Source: Clostridia bacterium (GTDB taxonomy: Bacteria; Bacillota; Clostridia; TANB77; CAG-508). Taken from it: a stretch of 64,000 nucleotides of DNA. The notes under the pieces were generated by a model. The model saw only the letters and a list, made by a program, of their open reading frames with translations. It had not been told where the DNA came from and did no database searches. Position 1 is the stretch's first letter; each line of letters opens with the position of its first letter. Shown piece by piece: positions 53,407-63,269 of this stretch. The stretch covers positions 1 to 64,000 of the forward strand of contig JAFXVF010000013.1 in the NCBI GenBank assembly GCA_017524665.1, read 5' to 3'. Position numbers and translations under genes: made by a program.

Positions 53407-53694
53407 TTATTTCTTTAATTCAAAACGATATTTTTGAGTAATTTCTGGGTACTTTTCGTGATCAACTTCTGACATAAACATTTCTAATGGTCTTGCAGCA
53501 TAGTCAAGTCCATTTGTACATTCAGTTTTATATAATGGCTTATAAATCATTAATGCTTCTTCATTTTCAGTGTGTCTTGCAGTACCAATAATTTCATATA
53601 AGTATAGATTTGGTTCTTCTTTTAATTGTTCCTCACTCATTTTTTCTCTTTTAAAATGTTGAACAATATCTCCTTTATTAAATTTTCTTTCCAT
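53407..53694 (-). CDS. DUF1653 protein
   Basis: 95 residues with KGDIVQHFKRE, YEIIGTARHTENEEALMIY and PLYKTECTNGLDYAARPLEMF, the DUF1653 family. This small beta-rich domain is common in Firmicutes; role unknown. GGAGG-type site before ATG. Confidence 0.88.
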   Translation of the reverse strand: MERKFNKGDIVQHFKREKMSEEQLKEEPNLYLYEIIGTARHTENEEALMIYKPLYKTECTNGLDYAARPLEMFMSEVDHEKYPEITQKYRFELKK

Positions 53695-53732
53695 AAATAG
53701 TTCCTCCGTAATACTTTTTTATTATATAACAA

Positions 53733-53761
53733 AAGGAGCAAATATTCTATATCTGCTCCTT
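53733..53761 (-). terminator. Terminator at the stop of the phosphotransferase gene
   Basis: AAGGAGCA/TGCTCCTT stem that includes the last codons of the gene, T-tract behind. Its near-identical copy is found at 56.9 kb. Confidence 0.75.
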
Positions 53762-54739
53762 AAAATTATTCAAAATATCATAAAACATAATAATCTCGTT
53801 TATAACTCTAACCGCTTCTTTTTCTCCCAATTTTTGTTCTTCATCATCCAAGCATTCTAGTTTGCAAACTCTTTTTAAATTATATTCAAGCCATCCTGCT
53901 TTGTTTTTAAAATTTGCATAAATTGCTTTATTTAAGTCATTCAAATCTCCGCCATTTTCTTTATATGTATTTACAAAACAATGAAACTTTTTATCATCAA
54001 AGTAGTCTTGTCCGCCACTCCAGTCCCATGCAGTTTCTAATAATTCTTCACATGGATTCACAACTCCTGAAGATTCCCAATCTATAATTGTTGGAATGTT
54101 ATCAGCGTTCCATAAAATATTGGGTAAATCCATATCTCTATGACTTACGACTAAATTATTTGAAATATCTTTTCTCGCAATTGTTGCCTTTTTATCTAAT
54201 TCAATTAAATATTCCTTTTTATTGATTAACAATTCTTTTATTTTTTCATTTTCTACTTTAGAAATATAAAAATCCCAATCTACTTCTGAAAGTTCGTTAC
54301 CTAAACGGCATTCATTTTTTATTTCTCCAAAATCTATATTGTGAATTTTTGCTAATAATGTAGCAACTTTTTTTACGTGCTCTATAGTAATTTCATCTTC
54401 ATGAATGGATCTACCTTCAAACCAATCAAATATAAGGAAATAGTTCTCTTCTATTTCGTGTAAAACAGTTCCATTAATAATTTTTGCGGGAATACAATTT
54501 ATGCCATTATTCTTTGCAATGTTGGCAATCTTTTCTGCTAGTATATGGTTTTCTTTAGCGTTTTTTCTTTTCATAACTTCAGGATTTAAGTGCTTTGCAG
54601 CATATGTTCCACTGCTAGTGTTAACTTTATACATTCTATTTAATAAGCCACCCATAACACGAACTGGTTCGCTTATTAAGGTACCTAATTTAAGCTTTTC
54701 TATTAAATTGCTAATTATTATATTTATATCTTCTGGCAT
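53747..54739 (-). CDS. Aminoglycoside phosphotransferase/choline-kinase fold protein
   Basis: 330 residues. Catalytic loop VVSHRDMDLPNILWN (HxDxxxxN) and metal site TIIDWESSG (DxE), with a nucleotide-binding GGLLNRMYKVNTSS near the N-terminus. Kinase fold on small molecules; resistance is only one possibility. A truncated copy of its 3' end occurs at 56.9 kb. Confidence 0.85.
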   Translation of the reverse strand: MPEDINIIISNLIEKLKLGTLISEPVRVMGGLLNRMYKVNTSSGTYAAKHLNPEVMKRKNAKENHILAEKIANIAKNNGINCIPAKIINGTVLHEIEENYFLIFDWFEGRSIHEDEITIEHVKKVATLLAKIHNIDFGEIKNECRLGNELSEVDWDFYISKVENEKIKELLINKKEYLIELDKKATIARKDISNNLVVSHRDMDLPNILWNADNIPTIIDWESSGVVNPCEELLETAWDWSGGQDYFDDKKFHCFVNTYKENGGDLNDLNKAIYANFKNKAGWLEYNLKRVCKLECLDDEEQKLGEKEAVRVINEIIMFYDILNNFKEQI

Positions 54740-54764
54740 ATATTGTATACATCCTTTTTTAATA

Positions 54765-55295
54765 TTATTTATTAATATAATATTCCAATATTTTTCTATC
54801 TCTTAAGACTATAAACTTAGTTATATAAACAGATTCATAATCAGATTTTACTAATTCACCATAGCATTTAGTTATTAATTCTAAAGCTTTCTGTGGTGTT
54901 TCCCATAGTATTTTTCCACCCTCATCTATTTCTTTTTGAGTAATATGTAATTTTTTTGTATCTTCTATTACTTTTCCAACAAACACATTAGAAATTTGTT
55001 TAAAGTTTGCTTGAGATTTGTCTTCTTCTGCAATGCCTAATTTTTCAATAATTTCTACTTTGCAGCCCGTCTCTTCAAATACTTCTCTCTTAAAAGCTTC
55101 TTCTGGAGTTTCATCGTCTTCGATTCCTCCACCTGGAAGTTTATATTCGTTTTTATTAGCTTTATTAAATACTGCAATTTTTCCATCATCTCTAAGAACA
55201 ATCCCTCTTGCCCCATATCTTATTTTTGGATTCTCCATTTCGATATAGTCTTCTCCTATATCTCTATCTGTTATTTTACAAATCAAATCCATCAT
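54765..55295 (-). CDS. NUDIX hydrolase
   Basis: 176 residues. Nudix box LPGGGIEDDETPEEAFKREVFEETGCKVE (in part: GGGIEDDETPEEAFKRE, VFEETGCKVE). The full acidic set is present. Substrate unknown; an 8-oxo-dGTP or nucleoside diphosphate role is possible. AAGGAG before ATG. Confidence 0.9.
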   Translation of the reverse strand: MMDLICKITDRDIGEDYIEMENPKIRYGARGIVLRDDGKIAVFNKANKNEYKLPGGGIEDDETPEEAFKREVFEETGCKVEIIEKLGIAEEDKSQANFKQISNVFVGKVIEDTKKLHITQKEIDEGGKILWETPQKALELITKCYGELVKSDYESVYITKFIVLRDRKILEYYINK

Positions 55296-55386
55296 TATAA
55301 TTTACTCCTTTTTATAGCAAAGTCACTACATCTCGAGTACCTTCAATAAAAATACTGTAATTATTTTTTCAATATCAAAAAACTAA

Positions 55387-55977
55387 TCATTCTTCATATG
55401 GTTTAGCTTCACCTATTTTACTAGTTCCACCATTATTTTTAACATATGCATCTATTATATCTATTGCTTGATAAGCATTATCATATTTTTCTATATCAGT
55501 TATATTTGCTAAATATCCATCTCCACCAGCATATTTAATTTGACCAGTCGTTTCATAATATACAAACTCATATCCATATGTTTCGTTATGTAGTGTACAT
55601 TCAATTGAAACATTCATCAATCTTCCTGAATTGTTTTCATTAATATTTTTGAAAACAATTCGTAATACAATTAAAAGAATCGGTACAACTATTATAAATA
55701 CAGCTATAAATTTAATTAGTTTTAATATTAAACCAGCTAATTTTTCTGTATTGGATGTTTTTTCGACTAATATTTCTTTAATATCATTATCTGTTAGTTC
55801 GTCTAAACTTACATTGAATACCTTAGATAATTCTTTTGATTGTTTTAAATCTGGAGAGGTTTCTCCTAATTCCCATTTTGAAATTGTTTGTCTTGTAACG
55901 CCTATTTTTTCAGCAAGTGCTTCTTGCGATAAACCATATTTCTTTCTTAAATTCATAATGTTTTTTCCAATTTCCAT
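55387..55977 (-). CDS. XRE-family regulator with membrane segment
   Basis: 196 residues. Helix-turn-helix (1-65) with LRKKYGLSQEALAEKIGVTRQTISKWELGETSPD (in part: LSQEALAEKIGVTRQTISKW). Then a linker, one membrane helix (about 90-112) and an extracytoplasmic C-terminal domain. Start ATG 55977 behind GAAGGTG; the longer frame (to 56067) contains a CGG but has no site and does not look coding. It may sense an extracellular or membrane signal. Confidence 0.85.
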   Translation of the reverse strand: MEIGKNIMNLRKKYGLSQEALAEKIGVTRQTISKWELGETSPDLKQSKELSKVFNVSLDELTDNDIKEILVEKTSNTEKLAGLILKLIKFIAVFIIVVPILLIVLRIVFKNINENNSGRLMNVSIECTLHNETYGYEFVYYETTGQIKYAGGDGYLANITDIEKYDNAYQAIDIIDAYVKNNGGTSKIGEAKPYEE

Positions 55978-56095
55978 ATTTACACCTTCTTTCAAATACA
56001 ATTTTAAATATTTGAAAGTTTTCTTTCTACCAATTTTAACTGGAATATTCGCCCGTTTTATTAACATTTGAATAAAATCAAATCTTTCGTATATA

Positions 56096-56635
56096 TTAAA
56101 TTAGTTTTTTTATTTCTTCTTCCATATCTTCAGGTTTAAATGTTGGAGAATATCTTTCTATAACATTTCCATTTCTGTCTACTAGAAATTTAGTAAAATT
56201 CCACTTAATATCTTCTGGATTTTTAGCTGTTGTGCTTATTTTTTCAATTGCTTTCATAGATATTTTATTTTTCATTCCATCAATCACATCTTCTGTCTTT
56301 TGACTTTTTATATAAGTATATAATGGACTTTCATTTTCTCCATTAACGTCTATTTTAGAGAATTGGTCAAATGTTGTATTATATTTAAACTGACAAAATT
56401 GGTGTATTTCATCATCACTTCCTGGTGCTTGACTTCCAAATTGATTACATGGAAAATCTAATATTTCTAATCCCTCATCATGATATTTTTTATATAAGTT
56501 TTCTAGCCCTTCATATTGTGGTGTAAATCCACATCCTGTTGCAGTGTTAACAATAATTAGCACTTTCCCCTTATAATTGGAAATAGAAACATTATCTCCA
56601 TTTCTTTTTTTAACTTCGTAATCATAAATTGACAT
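56096..56635 (-). CDS. Glutathione peroxidase family protein
   Basis: About 179 residues. Cys in place of selenocysteine: NTATGCGFTPQYEGLE; then LDFPCNQFGSQAPGSDDEI and WNFTKFLVDRNGNVIERY with the Trp of the catalytic tetrad. In Clostridia it likely uses thioredoxin. It detoxifies peroxides. Start ATG 56635 with GGAGG. Confidence 0.93.
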   Translation of the reverse strand: MSIYDYEVKKRNGDNVSISNYKGKVLIIVNTATGCGFTPQYEGLENLYKKYHDEGLEILDFPCNQFGSQAPGSDDEIHQFCQFKYNTTFDQFSKIDVNGENESPLYTYIKSQKTEDVIDGMKNKISMKAIEKISTTAKNPEDIKWNFTKFLVDRNGNVIERYSPTFKPEDMEEEIKKLI

Positions 56636-56706
56636 ATTTATTACCTCCATTTTTATTTAACTAATTGTAATTTTAATAGCATTATATAATACATATTAAA
56701 AAAATA

Positions 56707-56740
56707 AAAGACTATCCCCAAAAGCTTTGGGATAATCTTT
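56707..56740 (-). terminator. Terminator overlapping the end of a small ORF
   Basis: AAAGACTATCCC/GGGATAATCTTT stem with one mismatch and T-tract; it includes the stop codon of the 37-residue ORF. Confidence 0.7.
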
Positions 56741-56825
56741 CTAAATTTCCTTTTTTATTTCTAATTTCTTGAACATTATTGTCATTTATTATATTTTGTA
56801 CTTTAATTTTTATTTCTTCAAACAT
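56712..56825 (-). pseudogene. 37-residue ORF, probably a gene remnant
   Basis: Starts with ATG 56825 behind AGGAG, encodes MFEEIKIKVQNIIND and a basic tail ending QSFWG, and stops inside a terminator hairpin. I see no domain. The short length, the hairpin inside the coding end and the neighbouring duplicate of another gene's 3' end suggest debris from a larger gene. Confidence 0.4.
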
Positions 56826-57013
56826 ATTTTACTCCTATTATTTTAAATATCTAGAGAAGTTTTTGAGTTTACATTTCCTCTTTATTATATAACAAAAGGA
56901 GCAAATTTTCTATATCTGCTCCCTTAAAATATTCAAAATATTAGTTTTGCAATGTCAAAAATCTCTGTCCCTTTTGACATTAAAAATAATCATATTCGCG
57001 TTAATTGAAAAAT
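56826..57013. repeat. Truncated duplicate of the phosphotransferase 3' end
   Basis: About 60 bases at 56880-56942 almost copy 53718-53782, including the codons for the last residues (ILRE/QI here, NNFKEQI there) and the AAGGAGCA/TGCTCC terminator stem. No start or body of the gene is present. The rest of this gap (56943-57013) holds only a TGTCAAAA/TTTTGACA inverted repeat. Confidence 0.65.
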
Positions 57014-57322
57014 TTATCTACTATTAATTTCATTAATAATAGAATCATAATCTTCTTTAGATAATACCCCACACTTTCCATCTCCATACCATTTGGTATC
57101 ATCTAAAGAAAGCCAGCTTGATTTTTGCCCGTAATTAAAATCTACAATACAATTACAATTTTTAAATTTTGCTTGGTGTGCAAGAGATGCTTTTACACTA
57201 TTTAAGCCTTTCAATTGCGAACCAAATGATCCATATGTATATGTTATTTTTCCTTTAATACTAACCCTGTTGTCTGGACCTTCAATAAAAATAACATTAT
57301 CATAAACCGTTTTATATGCCAT
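57014..57322 (-). CDS. Hypothetical 102-residue protein
   Basis: Small beta-rich protein (VSIKGKITYTYGSFGSQL; VDFNYGQKSSWLSLDD; a Cys near residue 58) of a YbjQ/heavy-metal-domain-like look, but the resemblance is weak. It is three bases downstream of the DUF4177 gene, so the two form a pair. Function unknown. Confidence 0.6.
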   Translation of the reverse strand: MAYKTVYDNVIFIEGPDNRVSIKGKITYTYGSFGSQLKGLNSVKASLAHQAKFKNCNCIVDFNYGQKSSWLSLDDTKWYGDGKCGVLSKEDYDSIINEINSR

Positions 57323-57324
57323 TA

Positions 57325-57519
57325 TTATTCATCCCTTTCCAGTATAATAACCATTTCTTGTCTTCCAGCTCCAAAAGCAGAAGGAAAATCTGCAGTTGCA
57401 CAGCTTACAACTCTCCAACCTTGCTCCGCATAGGAATTAATTGCATTTTCTAATGTCTCTGGATTAAATTTTCCAGAAAACCATTTATCCTTTTGAGTTA
57501 AAACCTTATATTTTTTCAT
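57325..57519 (-). CDS. DUF4177 protein
   Basis: 64 residues: YKVLTQKDKWFSGKFNPETLE and YAEQGWRVVSCATADF. DUF4177 proteins are short, unrecognised in function, and frequently single or in pairs. AAAGGGGGG before ATG. Confidence 0.82.
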   Translation of the reverse strand: MKKYKVLTQKDKWFSGKFNPETLENAINSYAEQGWRVVSCATADFPSAFGAGRQEMVIILERDE

Positions 57520-57861
57520 CTTTTATTCCCCCCTTTTTAAATTTAATATCATTATACATTATTTTTTTTTATTTTTCCATTTTAAACAAGAATATTTTAA
57601 AAAGATACATCATTTATCTAAAAACAATGTATCTTTTAACAACTTTTTCAATTATAAAAACGTATCTAAAGGTAATTTTTTTCGTATTCTCTGTTTTTAT
57701 AAATCCGTCAATTCCTTGATACTACTGTTTTCTACAGCACTCTTATCTTCCGAAAATTGCCATTTTTCGCCTTTTTTTTCTAAGTTTTCCTTTAACTTTC
57801 TTGTTCATCCGGCGCTCAGGGTATCTAAAAAGGTATCTAAAATCTTATAATTTAATACTAA
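57520..57861. other. 342-base gap: hairpin, short ORF remnants, GGTATCTAAA repeats
   Basis: No full gene. On the minus strand a 36-codon ORF starts at 57808 (NKKVKGKLRKKGEKWQF) and lacks a strong site. A second frame ends with LDTFLDTLSAG just before it. GTATCTAAAAAGGTATCTAAA stands at 57821-57841 and returns at the far side of the HNH module, so the gap seems to be the edge of an insertion. Confidence 0.5.
57601..57637 (-). terminator. Hairpin in the gap upstream of the DUF4177 gene
   Basis: AAAGATACAT/ATGTATCTTT stem with an A-rich 17-base loop. It may end the transcript of the HNH-associated gene. Confidence 0.6.
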
Positions 57862-58725
57862 TTATTTTTTTGAATCAATATACGTTTCTAATCTTCGTAG
57901 CGAATACATAATTGTATTGATAGCAATCACTCTTGAAAAATCGGCTTGTTCTTCTAATGCTAGTTTAGTATGTGATCCTATATTACTCATATATTTATAA
58001 AAATATCGAATAATATTTAATTCGTCTTCTGAAAAAAATTTAACATCTTCGAGATATTTCCTTATCTCAACTTGTTGTGCTTTTTCAAATAATTTATTTG
58101 TTTTTTCAATATTGATTGAATAATATTTTGCACATTCTTTTAAAACTAATTCATACAATTTTCTACTATTATGTATAGAATCTTCCCATTTTGAATTTTC
58201 AAAGTGTTCATTCATATTTCTATAAAAGATATCAAATTCCTCTTCGTTTTCCAAATTAAACTTATTAAACAGTTTTTTAACAATATTAACTTTATCATCA
58301 ATATCTGTATTTATTTCATAAAGATGCTCTTTTTCATATATATATCCATCTATTCTTAATAAATTTTCCAATGTTTCTCTGCTTTCTGGTTGTATGTTTC
58401 TATATAGTATTCCAATTACAATATTTTTTAAATCTGATTGTCCTTGGCTCTGATATTTTTTATATTCTTTTCTAGAATAGAAAATTCCTGTATGTATATT
58501 CATAATCATTTCTTTAAAATATTCTTTTTTATAATAATCTTCACACAAATTATCTATCGTATAACCATCAACATTAAATTCAAAAAGAAAATCTCTTAAT
58601 TTGTTAGCTTCAACTTTATATGAACTTCCTACAGAAAATCCCATAGAATTTAAATCTGGACTTCTTTTTGTAAAATTATTGCATAAAATATTTGCTACAA
58701 CTAATGTTGTTCTTCTACTAATCAT
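57862..58725 (-). CDS. Abi-like hypothetical protein
   Basis: 287 residues, helical and soluble. The C-terminal part with YKYMSNIGSHTKLALEEQADFSRV (in part: SNIGSHTKLALEEQADF) and NTIMYSLRRLETYID resembles abortive-infection C-terminal (Abi_C/HEPN-like) domains, but the canonical RxxxxH is not clear. It follows an HNH endonuclease gene by three bases. The pair may be an anti-phage or mobile unit. The identity is a pattern guess. Confidence 0.6.
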   Translation of the reverse strand: MISRRTTLVVANILCNNFTKRSPDLNSMGFSVGSSYKVEANKLRDFLFEFNVDGYTIDNLCEDYYKKEYFKEMIMNIHTGIFYSRKEYKKYQSQGQSDLKNIVIGILYRNIQPESRETLENLLRIDGYIYEKEHLYEINTDIDDKVNIVKKLFNKFNLENEEEFDIFYRNMNEHFENSKWEDSIHNSRKLYELVLKECAKYYSINIEKTNKLFEKAQQVEIRKYLEDVKFFSEDELNIIRYFYKYMSNIGSHTKLALEEQADFSRVIAINTIMYSLRRLETYIDSKK

Positions 58726-58728
58726 TCT

Positions 58729-59505
58729 TTACTCCTTTTTCCAATCTAATTTATCATTCTTTTCTATATTGTCTTTTGCTTTCAATAACTGCAAGTTTGT
58801 ATAATTACATAACTTAAGTATTTCTTCTTCAGAGTTTGCAGTTGCTAATGGAATAATATGGTCAATATGAACATCCTCTTTTCCATCCCAGTCAATACCA
58901 TAATTTAATTTATAAGTGTCTAATAAATGTTTTATAAATGTTTCATAATCACAGCCTAGAATTTCATGCGTACGACTTTTTTTACTATAGCCTTTTCTTT
59001 CGAAACTATGATAAATTAAATGTCTAACTTGTACTTTTAATTTAAACATTGGATCTGTTTTTATTCTTTCTCTCCTACGTTTTCTTCTATACACTCTTTC
59101 TATATCTCTATTATTATTATGATATGTTTTTTTATAATTTAGTATTTGTTCATGATTTTGAGCTAAATATTGTTTGTTATATTCTTTAATTTCTTCTTTA
59201 TGAGAGGCTTTATATTCTTTATTATAATTAGAATAATAATCTTTATTCTGTTCTCTAAATTCTTTACTATATTTTTTTAGACGTTCAGAATTTTTACTAT
59301 AATATTTTTTTGCTTTTTCTTGTATTACATCTTTATTTTCTTCTCTATAGTTTTTTACATAATTAATATTGCTATCATACCATCTTTTACAATATTCTCG
59401 TCTACACTCTTTACAAGTATTTCTATATTTTCCAGTATCTTTTCTTAGTTCAAACTCATCAATATTTTTTTCTACACCACATTTATTGCATATTTTAGTT
59501 TCCAT
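58729..59505 (-). CDS. HNH endonuclease with zinc ribbon
   Basis: 258 residues. N-terminal CNKCGVEKNIDEFE and CKECRREYC (zinc), a highly charged Tyr/Lys/Glu-rich repeat coil (about 45-145), then the HNH motif VHIDHIIPLATANSEE and CNYTNLQLLKAKDNIEKNDK. Typical of phage or mobile-element-associated HNH nucleases. Start ATG with GAGGAG. Confidence 0.85.
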   Translation of the reverse strand: METKICNKCGVEKNIDEFELRKDTGKYRNTCKECRREYCKRWYDSNINYVKNYREENKDVIQEKAKKYYSKNSERLKKYSKEFREQNKDYYSNYNKEYKASHKEEIKEYNKQYLAQNHEQILNYKKTYHNNNRDIERVYRRKRRRERIKTDPMFKLKVQVRHLIYHSFERKGYSKKSRTHEILGCDYETFIKHLLDTYKLNYGIDWDGKEDVHIDHIIPLATANSEEEILKLCNYTNLQLLKAKDNIEKNDKLDWKKE

Positions 59506-59649
59506 ATTCTACTCCTCTTACATTTTGAATTATATCACAAATGTTATTTTTACGCCACTTGGGTTCATTTTGTTAGTGACACATGTCATAGGGACACTGG
59601 TACACAATCTCTATAATGCTTGCAATAAAAGGCTTTAAAGTTTTAAAAA

Positions 59650-59710
59650 TGTTTCTAGATACCTTTTAGATACCCTCACGGAAGGTATTTAAGAAGGTAT
59701 CTAAAAAATA
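59650..59710. repeat. TAGATACC repeats, imperfect hairpin, right edge of HNH module
   Basis: TCTAGATACCTTTTAGATACCC and GAAGGTATTTAAGAAGGTATC form an imperfect inverted repeat. GGTATCTAAAA is shared with the left edge at 57.82 kb. On the minus strand the reading LDTFLNTFREG parallels LDTFLDTLSAG at the left edge, so both may be ends of the same kind of gene (for example an integrase). By eye only. Confidence 0.45.
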
Positions 59711-59722
59711 ACGGCTATAAAA

Positions 59723-59745
59723 AAAGCCCTTGATTTAAGGGCTTT
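59723..59745 (-). terminator. Terminator at the end of secA
   Basis: Stem AAAGCCCTT/AAGGGCTTT with a 5-base loop, T-tract on the minus strand; touches the stop codon. Confidence 0.85.
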
Positions 59746-62518
59746 ACGCGTTTTTACCGCAGCAATTTTTGTACTTCTTTCCGCTTCCACATGGACATGG
59801 ATCGTTACGTCCTACTTGTGGGCCTTTGTTTACTACTGGTTGAGGTTTGCTATCTCCTCCACTTGATGTACTTGCATTTGGAATTACTGGAACTTTTGGT
59901 CCTTCTAATCCTTGTGAAGTAATCTTTACATTGCTTGTTCTTTGTGCATTTTCACGTTTCTGTAAATGCATAAGAAGTTTCACAACGTCTGTTTTTATGT
60001 CTGAAATCATTTGGTCAAACATTTCAAATCCTTCAATACGATATTGTACAACTGGGTCTTTTTGGCCATATGCGCGAAGGCCTATGCCGTCTTTTAGCTC
60101 ATCCATGTTGTCGATATGGTTCATCCATTTGTCGTCTACAACTTTAAGCATTACAACACGCTCTAATTCACGTAGTTCCGTTTCTCCAATGTCTTGTTCT
60201 TTTTGTTCATATCTTTCAAGAGCTTTTGCTTTAAGTTCTTCTATTACTTCATCTTCTTTAATTTTCTCGCCATTTAGTGAATCAAGTTTGTCAACACCAA
60301 AGATAATTGTTGATTCCCATAATAAGCCTTTTTTGTTTATGTCTTTTGCATGTTCAAGTCCTGCTGTGTAGCTTCTTACAACTTCTTCAGATTCTTCTTC
60401 AATCATATGAAGAATCTTTGGTTTTAAGTTTTCTCCGTCAAGAACTTGCTTTCTTTCTCCATATATAATCTCTCTTTGAGCATTCATTACGTCATCATAT
60501 TGTAATACATGTTTACGAATACTAAAGTTCTTTCCTTCTACTCTCTTTTGAGCAGATTCAACTTGCTTTGAAAGAATGCCCGCTTCTAATGGCATATTTT
60601 CATCTGCACCAAGTGTATTGTATACAGCAGTTACCATATCACCGCCAAATATCTTCATTAAGTCATCATCAAGAGCAATATAGAATCTTGATTCACCGGG
60701 ATCCCCTTGACGTCCACTACGTCCACGAAGCTGGTTATCAATTCTTCTTGATTCATGGCGTTCTGTACCAATTATTTTAAGTCCACCTGCAGCAATAACT
60801 TTTTGTTTTTCGTCTTGTATTTCATTAGAAAACTTATGCTCTAATTCCTTAAATACTTTTCTAGCATTTAGTACTTCTTGGTCATCTGTTTCATTAAATG
60901 AGTTTGCTTGGTAAATTAACTCATCAGCATATTGTTGCTTTCTCATTTCTTGTTTTGCTAAATATTCGCTGTTACCACCAAGCATAATATCAGTACCACG
61001 TCCAGCCATGTTTGTTGCAATTGTAACTGCTCCATATTTACCAGCTTGAGCAATAATCTCAGCTTCTTTTTCATGATATTTAGCGTTTAATACTTCGTGC
61101 TTAATTCCTTCTTTTTTCAAGATTGCACTTAGCTTTTCAGATTTTTCAACTGATACAGTACCAACTAAAACTGGTTGCCCCTTTTCATGGCTTTCCTTTA
61201 TATCATTTACAACAGCACGGAATTTAGCTGCTTCGTTTTTATAGATAATATCGTTGTGGTCAATACGTATCATTGGTTTGTTAGTTGGAATTGTAATTAC
61301 GTCTAAGTTATAGATTTCTCTAAATTCGTTTTCTTCTGTCATAGCAGTACCAGTCATACCAGCTAGTTTTTCATACATTCTAAAGTAGTTCTGGAAGGTA
61401 ATTGTTGCTAAAGTCTTAGATTCATTTGCTATTTTAACATTTTCTTTTGCTTCAATAGCTTGGTGTAGTCCATTGTTGTATCTTCTTCCATACATTATTC
61501 TTCCAGTAAATTCATCAACAATTAAAACTTCTCCATCTTTTACGATATAGTCAGTATCTCTTTTCATTATTCCATGAGCTCTTAGAGCTTGGTTTATGTG
61601 GTGAACAAGCTCTGAATTTGATAAATCATTTAAATTTTCAACATGGAAAGCATCTTCTGCTTTCTTTATACCTTTTTGTGTTAGAGAAGCAGATTTTGCC
61701 TTTAAATCTACAATGTAGTCATATTTTTCGTTGTCTTCTGCTTGTGCTTCGTCTTTGATATCTTCTTCTACAATTATTTTTGGAGTTAATCGTCTTACAA
61801 AGTCATTTGCTTGTTTATATAGTATTGATGATTCTGCACCTGTTCCAGAAATAATAAGTGGTGTACGAGCTTCGTCTATTAAAATGCTATCAACCTCATC
61901 CACTATTGCATAGTGAAGTGGTCTTTGCACCATATTCTCTTTGTAAATTACCATGTTGTCTCTTAAGTAGTCGAATCCATATTCATTGTTTGTTCCATAT
62001 GTTATGTCTGCATTATATGCTTTTTGTTTATCCATTGGGTTCATACCAGAAAGTACAAGTCCAACAGATAGACCTAAGAATCTATAAAGGTTTCCCATCA
62101 TTTCGCCTTGGTATTTAGCAAGGTAGTCGTTAACAGTTACTAAGTGAGTACCCTTTCCTGTTAATGCATTAAGGTAAAGTGGTAATGATGCAACAAGAGT
62201 TTTTCCTTCACCTGTTTTCATTTCGGCAATTCTACCTTGATGTAGGATTATACCACCCATCATTTGAACATCAAAATGTCTTAAACCTAAAACACGCTTA
62301 GATCCTTCACGTACAACTGCATATGCTTCTGGTAAAATATCATCAAGAGTTTCTCCATTAGCTAGTCTTTGCTTAAACTCTACAGTTTTATTTTGTAACT
62401 CTTTATCTGTAAGCTTCTCATACTCTGGCTCTAAACTATTTATTTTCTCCACTATAGGGGTAATCCTCTTTATTTCCTTATCACTATATGATCCAAATAT
62501 TTTGTTAAAAATTCCCAT
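59744..62518 (-). CDS. secA: Preprotein translocase ATPase SecA
   Basis: 924 residues. It moves exported proteins through SecYEG. DEAD motor domain with [20 protein letters not shown] (Walker A) and [16 protein letters not shown] (Walker B), preprotein domain, NBD2 with [15 protein letters not shown] and [18 protein letters not shown], helical domains, and the C-terminal SEC-C zinc finger [17 protein letters not shown]. No defect seen. Confidence 0.98.
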   Translation of the reverse strand: MGIFNKIFGSYSDKEIKRITPIVEKINSLEPEYEKLTDKELQNKTVEFKQRLANGETLDDILPEAYAVVREGSKRVLGLRHFDVQMMGGIILHQGRIAEMKTGEGKTLVASLPLYLNALTGKGTHLVTVNDYLAKYQGEMMGNLYRFLGLSVGLVLSGMNPMDKQKAYNADITYGTNNEYGFDYLRDNMVIYKENMVQRPLHYAIVDEVDSILIDEARTPLIISGTGAESSILYKQANDFVRRLTPKIIVEEDIKDEAQAEDNEKYDYIVDLKAKSASLTQKGIKKAEDAFHVENLNDLSNSELVHHINQALRAHGIMKRDTDYIVKDGEVLIVDEFTGRIMYGRRYNNGLHQAIEAKENVKIANESKTLATITFQNYFRMYEKLAGMTGTAMTEENEFREIYNLDVITIPTNKPMIRIDHNDIIYKNEAAKFRAVVNDIKESHEKGQPVLVGTVSVEKSEKLSAILKKEGIKHEVLNAKYHEKEAEIIAQAGKYGAVTIATNMAGRGTDIMLGGNSEYLAKQEMRKQQYADELIYQANSFNETDDQEVLNARKVFKELEHKFSNEIQDEKQKVIAAGGLKIIGTERHESRRIDNQLRGRSGRQGDPGESRFYIALDDDLMKIFGGDMVTAVYNTLGADENMPLEAGILSKQVESAQKRVEGKNFSIRKHVLQYDDVMNAQREIIYGERKQVLDGENLKPKILHMIEEESEEVVRSYTAGLEHAKDINKKGLLWESTIIFGVDKLDSLNGEKIKEDEVIEELKAKALERYEQKEQDIGETELRELERVVMLKVVDDKWMNHIDNMDELKDGIGLRAYGQKDPVVQYRIEGFEMFDQMISDIKTDVVKLLMHLQKRENAQRTSNVKITSQGLEGPKVPVIPNASTSSGGDSKPQPVVNKGPQVGRNDPCPCGSGKKYKNCCGKNA

Positions 62519-62580
62519 TATATATATCTCCTTAAAAAATGTTCCTTTAAACGGCTAAGTACTTAGCCTCATGCTTAATT

Positions 62581-62609
62581 AATATATCATCTTTTTGTAG
62601 ATTAATCAA
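62581..62609 (-). promoter_or_regulatory. Promoter of secA
   Basis: TTGATT and TATATT with 17 bases between on the minus strand, about 65 bases before the start. Confidence 0.55.
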
Positions 62610-62680
62610 GTAATATACAGCATAATATTTTACTCTCTGCATAGATTGTATAAACAGTTAAGAAAGGATTTATTTAGCAT

Positions 62681-63217
62681 ATGTTTATTTGTAATGTTAA
62701 TTTAAATAAAAAAAGAATGTTAACTATAATGTTTACCATTATTGCTATAATACTAATTTGTTTTTTTAGTTACTCAATTTATAGAATAATTAAGGAAGGC
62801 TCACAAGATGCATGTCAGATAAACTCAGATGTAATAAACATCGACTCTAAAAATTATACTAATATACTAAAAGAAGTGCATGATAATTTAGATAAATATC
62901 TCGGCAAAAAAATACGTTTTTCTGGATATATATATAAAGTTCCTGATTTTTCTGATATGCAATTTGTTTTAGCTAGAGATATGATAATAAGCTCAGATTT
63001 AAAAACACTTGTTGTAGGATTTTTATGCAATTGTAAAGAAGCAAAAAATTTTGAAGAAAACACATGGGTTGAAATTGTTGGCACAATAGAAAAAGGAAAT
63101 TATCATGAGCCAATCCCTGTAATCAATGTTAGCGAAATAAAAAAGGTTGTAAAGCCTACTGAGTGTTATGTTTATCCTCCAGACTCTTCGTTTGTTCCAA
63201 CAGTGAATCTATTTTAA
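62681..63217 (+). CDS. TIGR03943/DUF1980-like OB-fold membrane protein
   Basis: 178 residues. One N-terminal membrane helix (14-36) followed by an extracytoplasmic OB-fold-like domain. The C-terminal part with FLCNCKEAKNFEENTWVEI and VGTIEKGNYHEPIPVI ... PTECYVYPP resembles the end of TIGR03943 (DUF1980) proteins that accompany YcgR/permease pairs in Firmicutes. Function unknown. Plus strand, divergent from secA, alone. Confidence 0.7.
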   Translation: MFICNVNLNKKRMLTIMFTIIAIILICFFSYSIYRIIKEGSQDACQINSDVINIDSKNYTNILKEVHDNLDKYLGKKIRFSGYIYKVPDFSDMQFVLARDMIISSDLKTLVVGFLCNCKEAKNFEENTWVEIVGTIEKGNYHEPIPVINVSEIKKVVKPTECYVYPPDSSFVPTVNLF

Positions 63218-63224
63218 GCAAAAA

Positions 63225-63252
63225 AAGAAAGATGAATCTCTTCATCTTTCTT
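63225..63252. terminator. Bidirectional terminator
   Basis: Perfect 12-bp stem AAGAAAGATGAA/TTCATCTTTCTT with loop TCTC between convergent genes. Confidence 0.85.
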
Positions 63253-63269
63253 AAATCTCATCATATTGC

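Noticed and set aside
56053-56055. In-frame CGG in the extended XRE ORF
   Set aside because: It is in the leader before the true start at 55977; no ribosome binding site further up.
57700-57808. 36-codon ORF in the gap upstream of the DUF4177 gene
   Set aside because: Weak start context and no recognisable domain; treated as part of the island edge.
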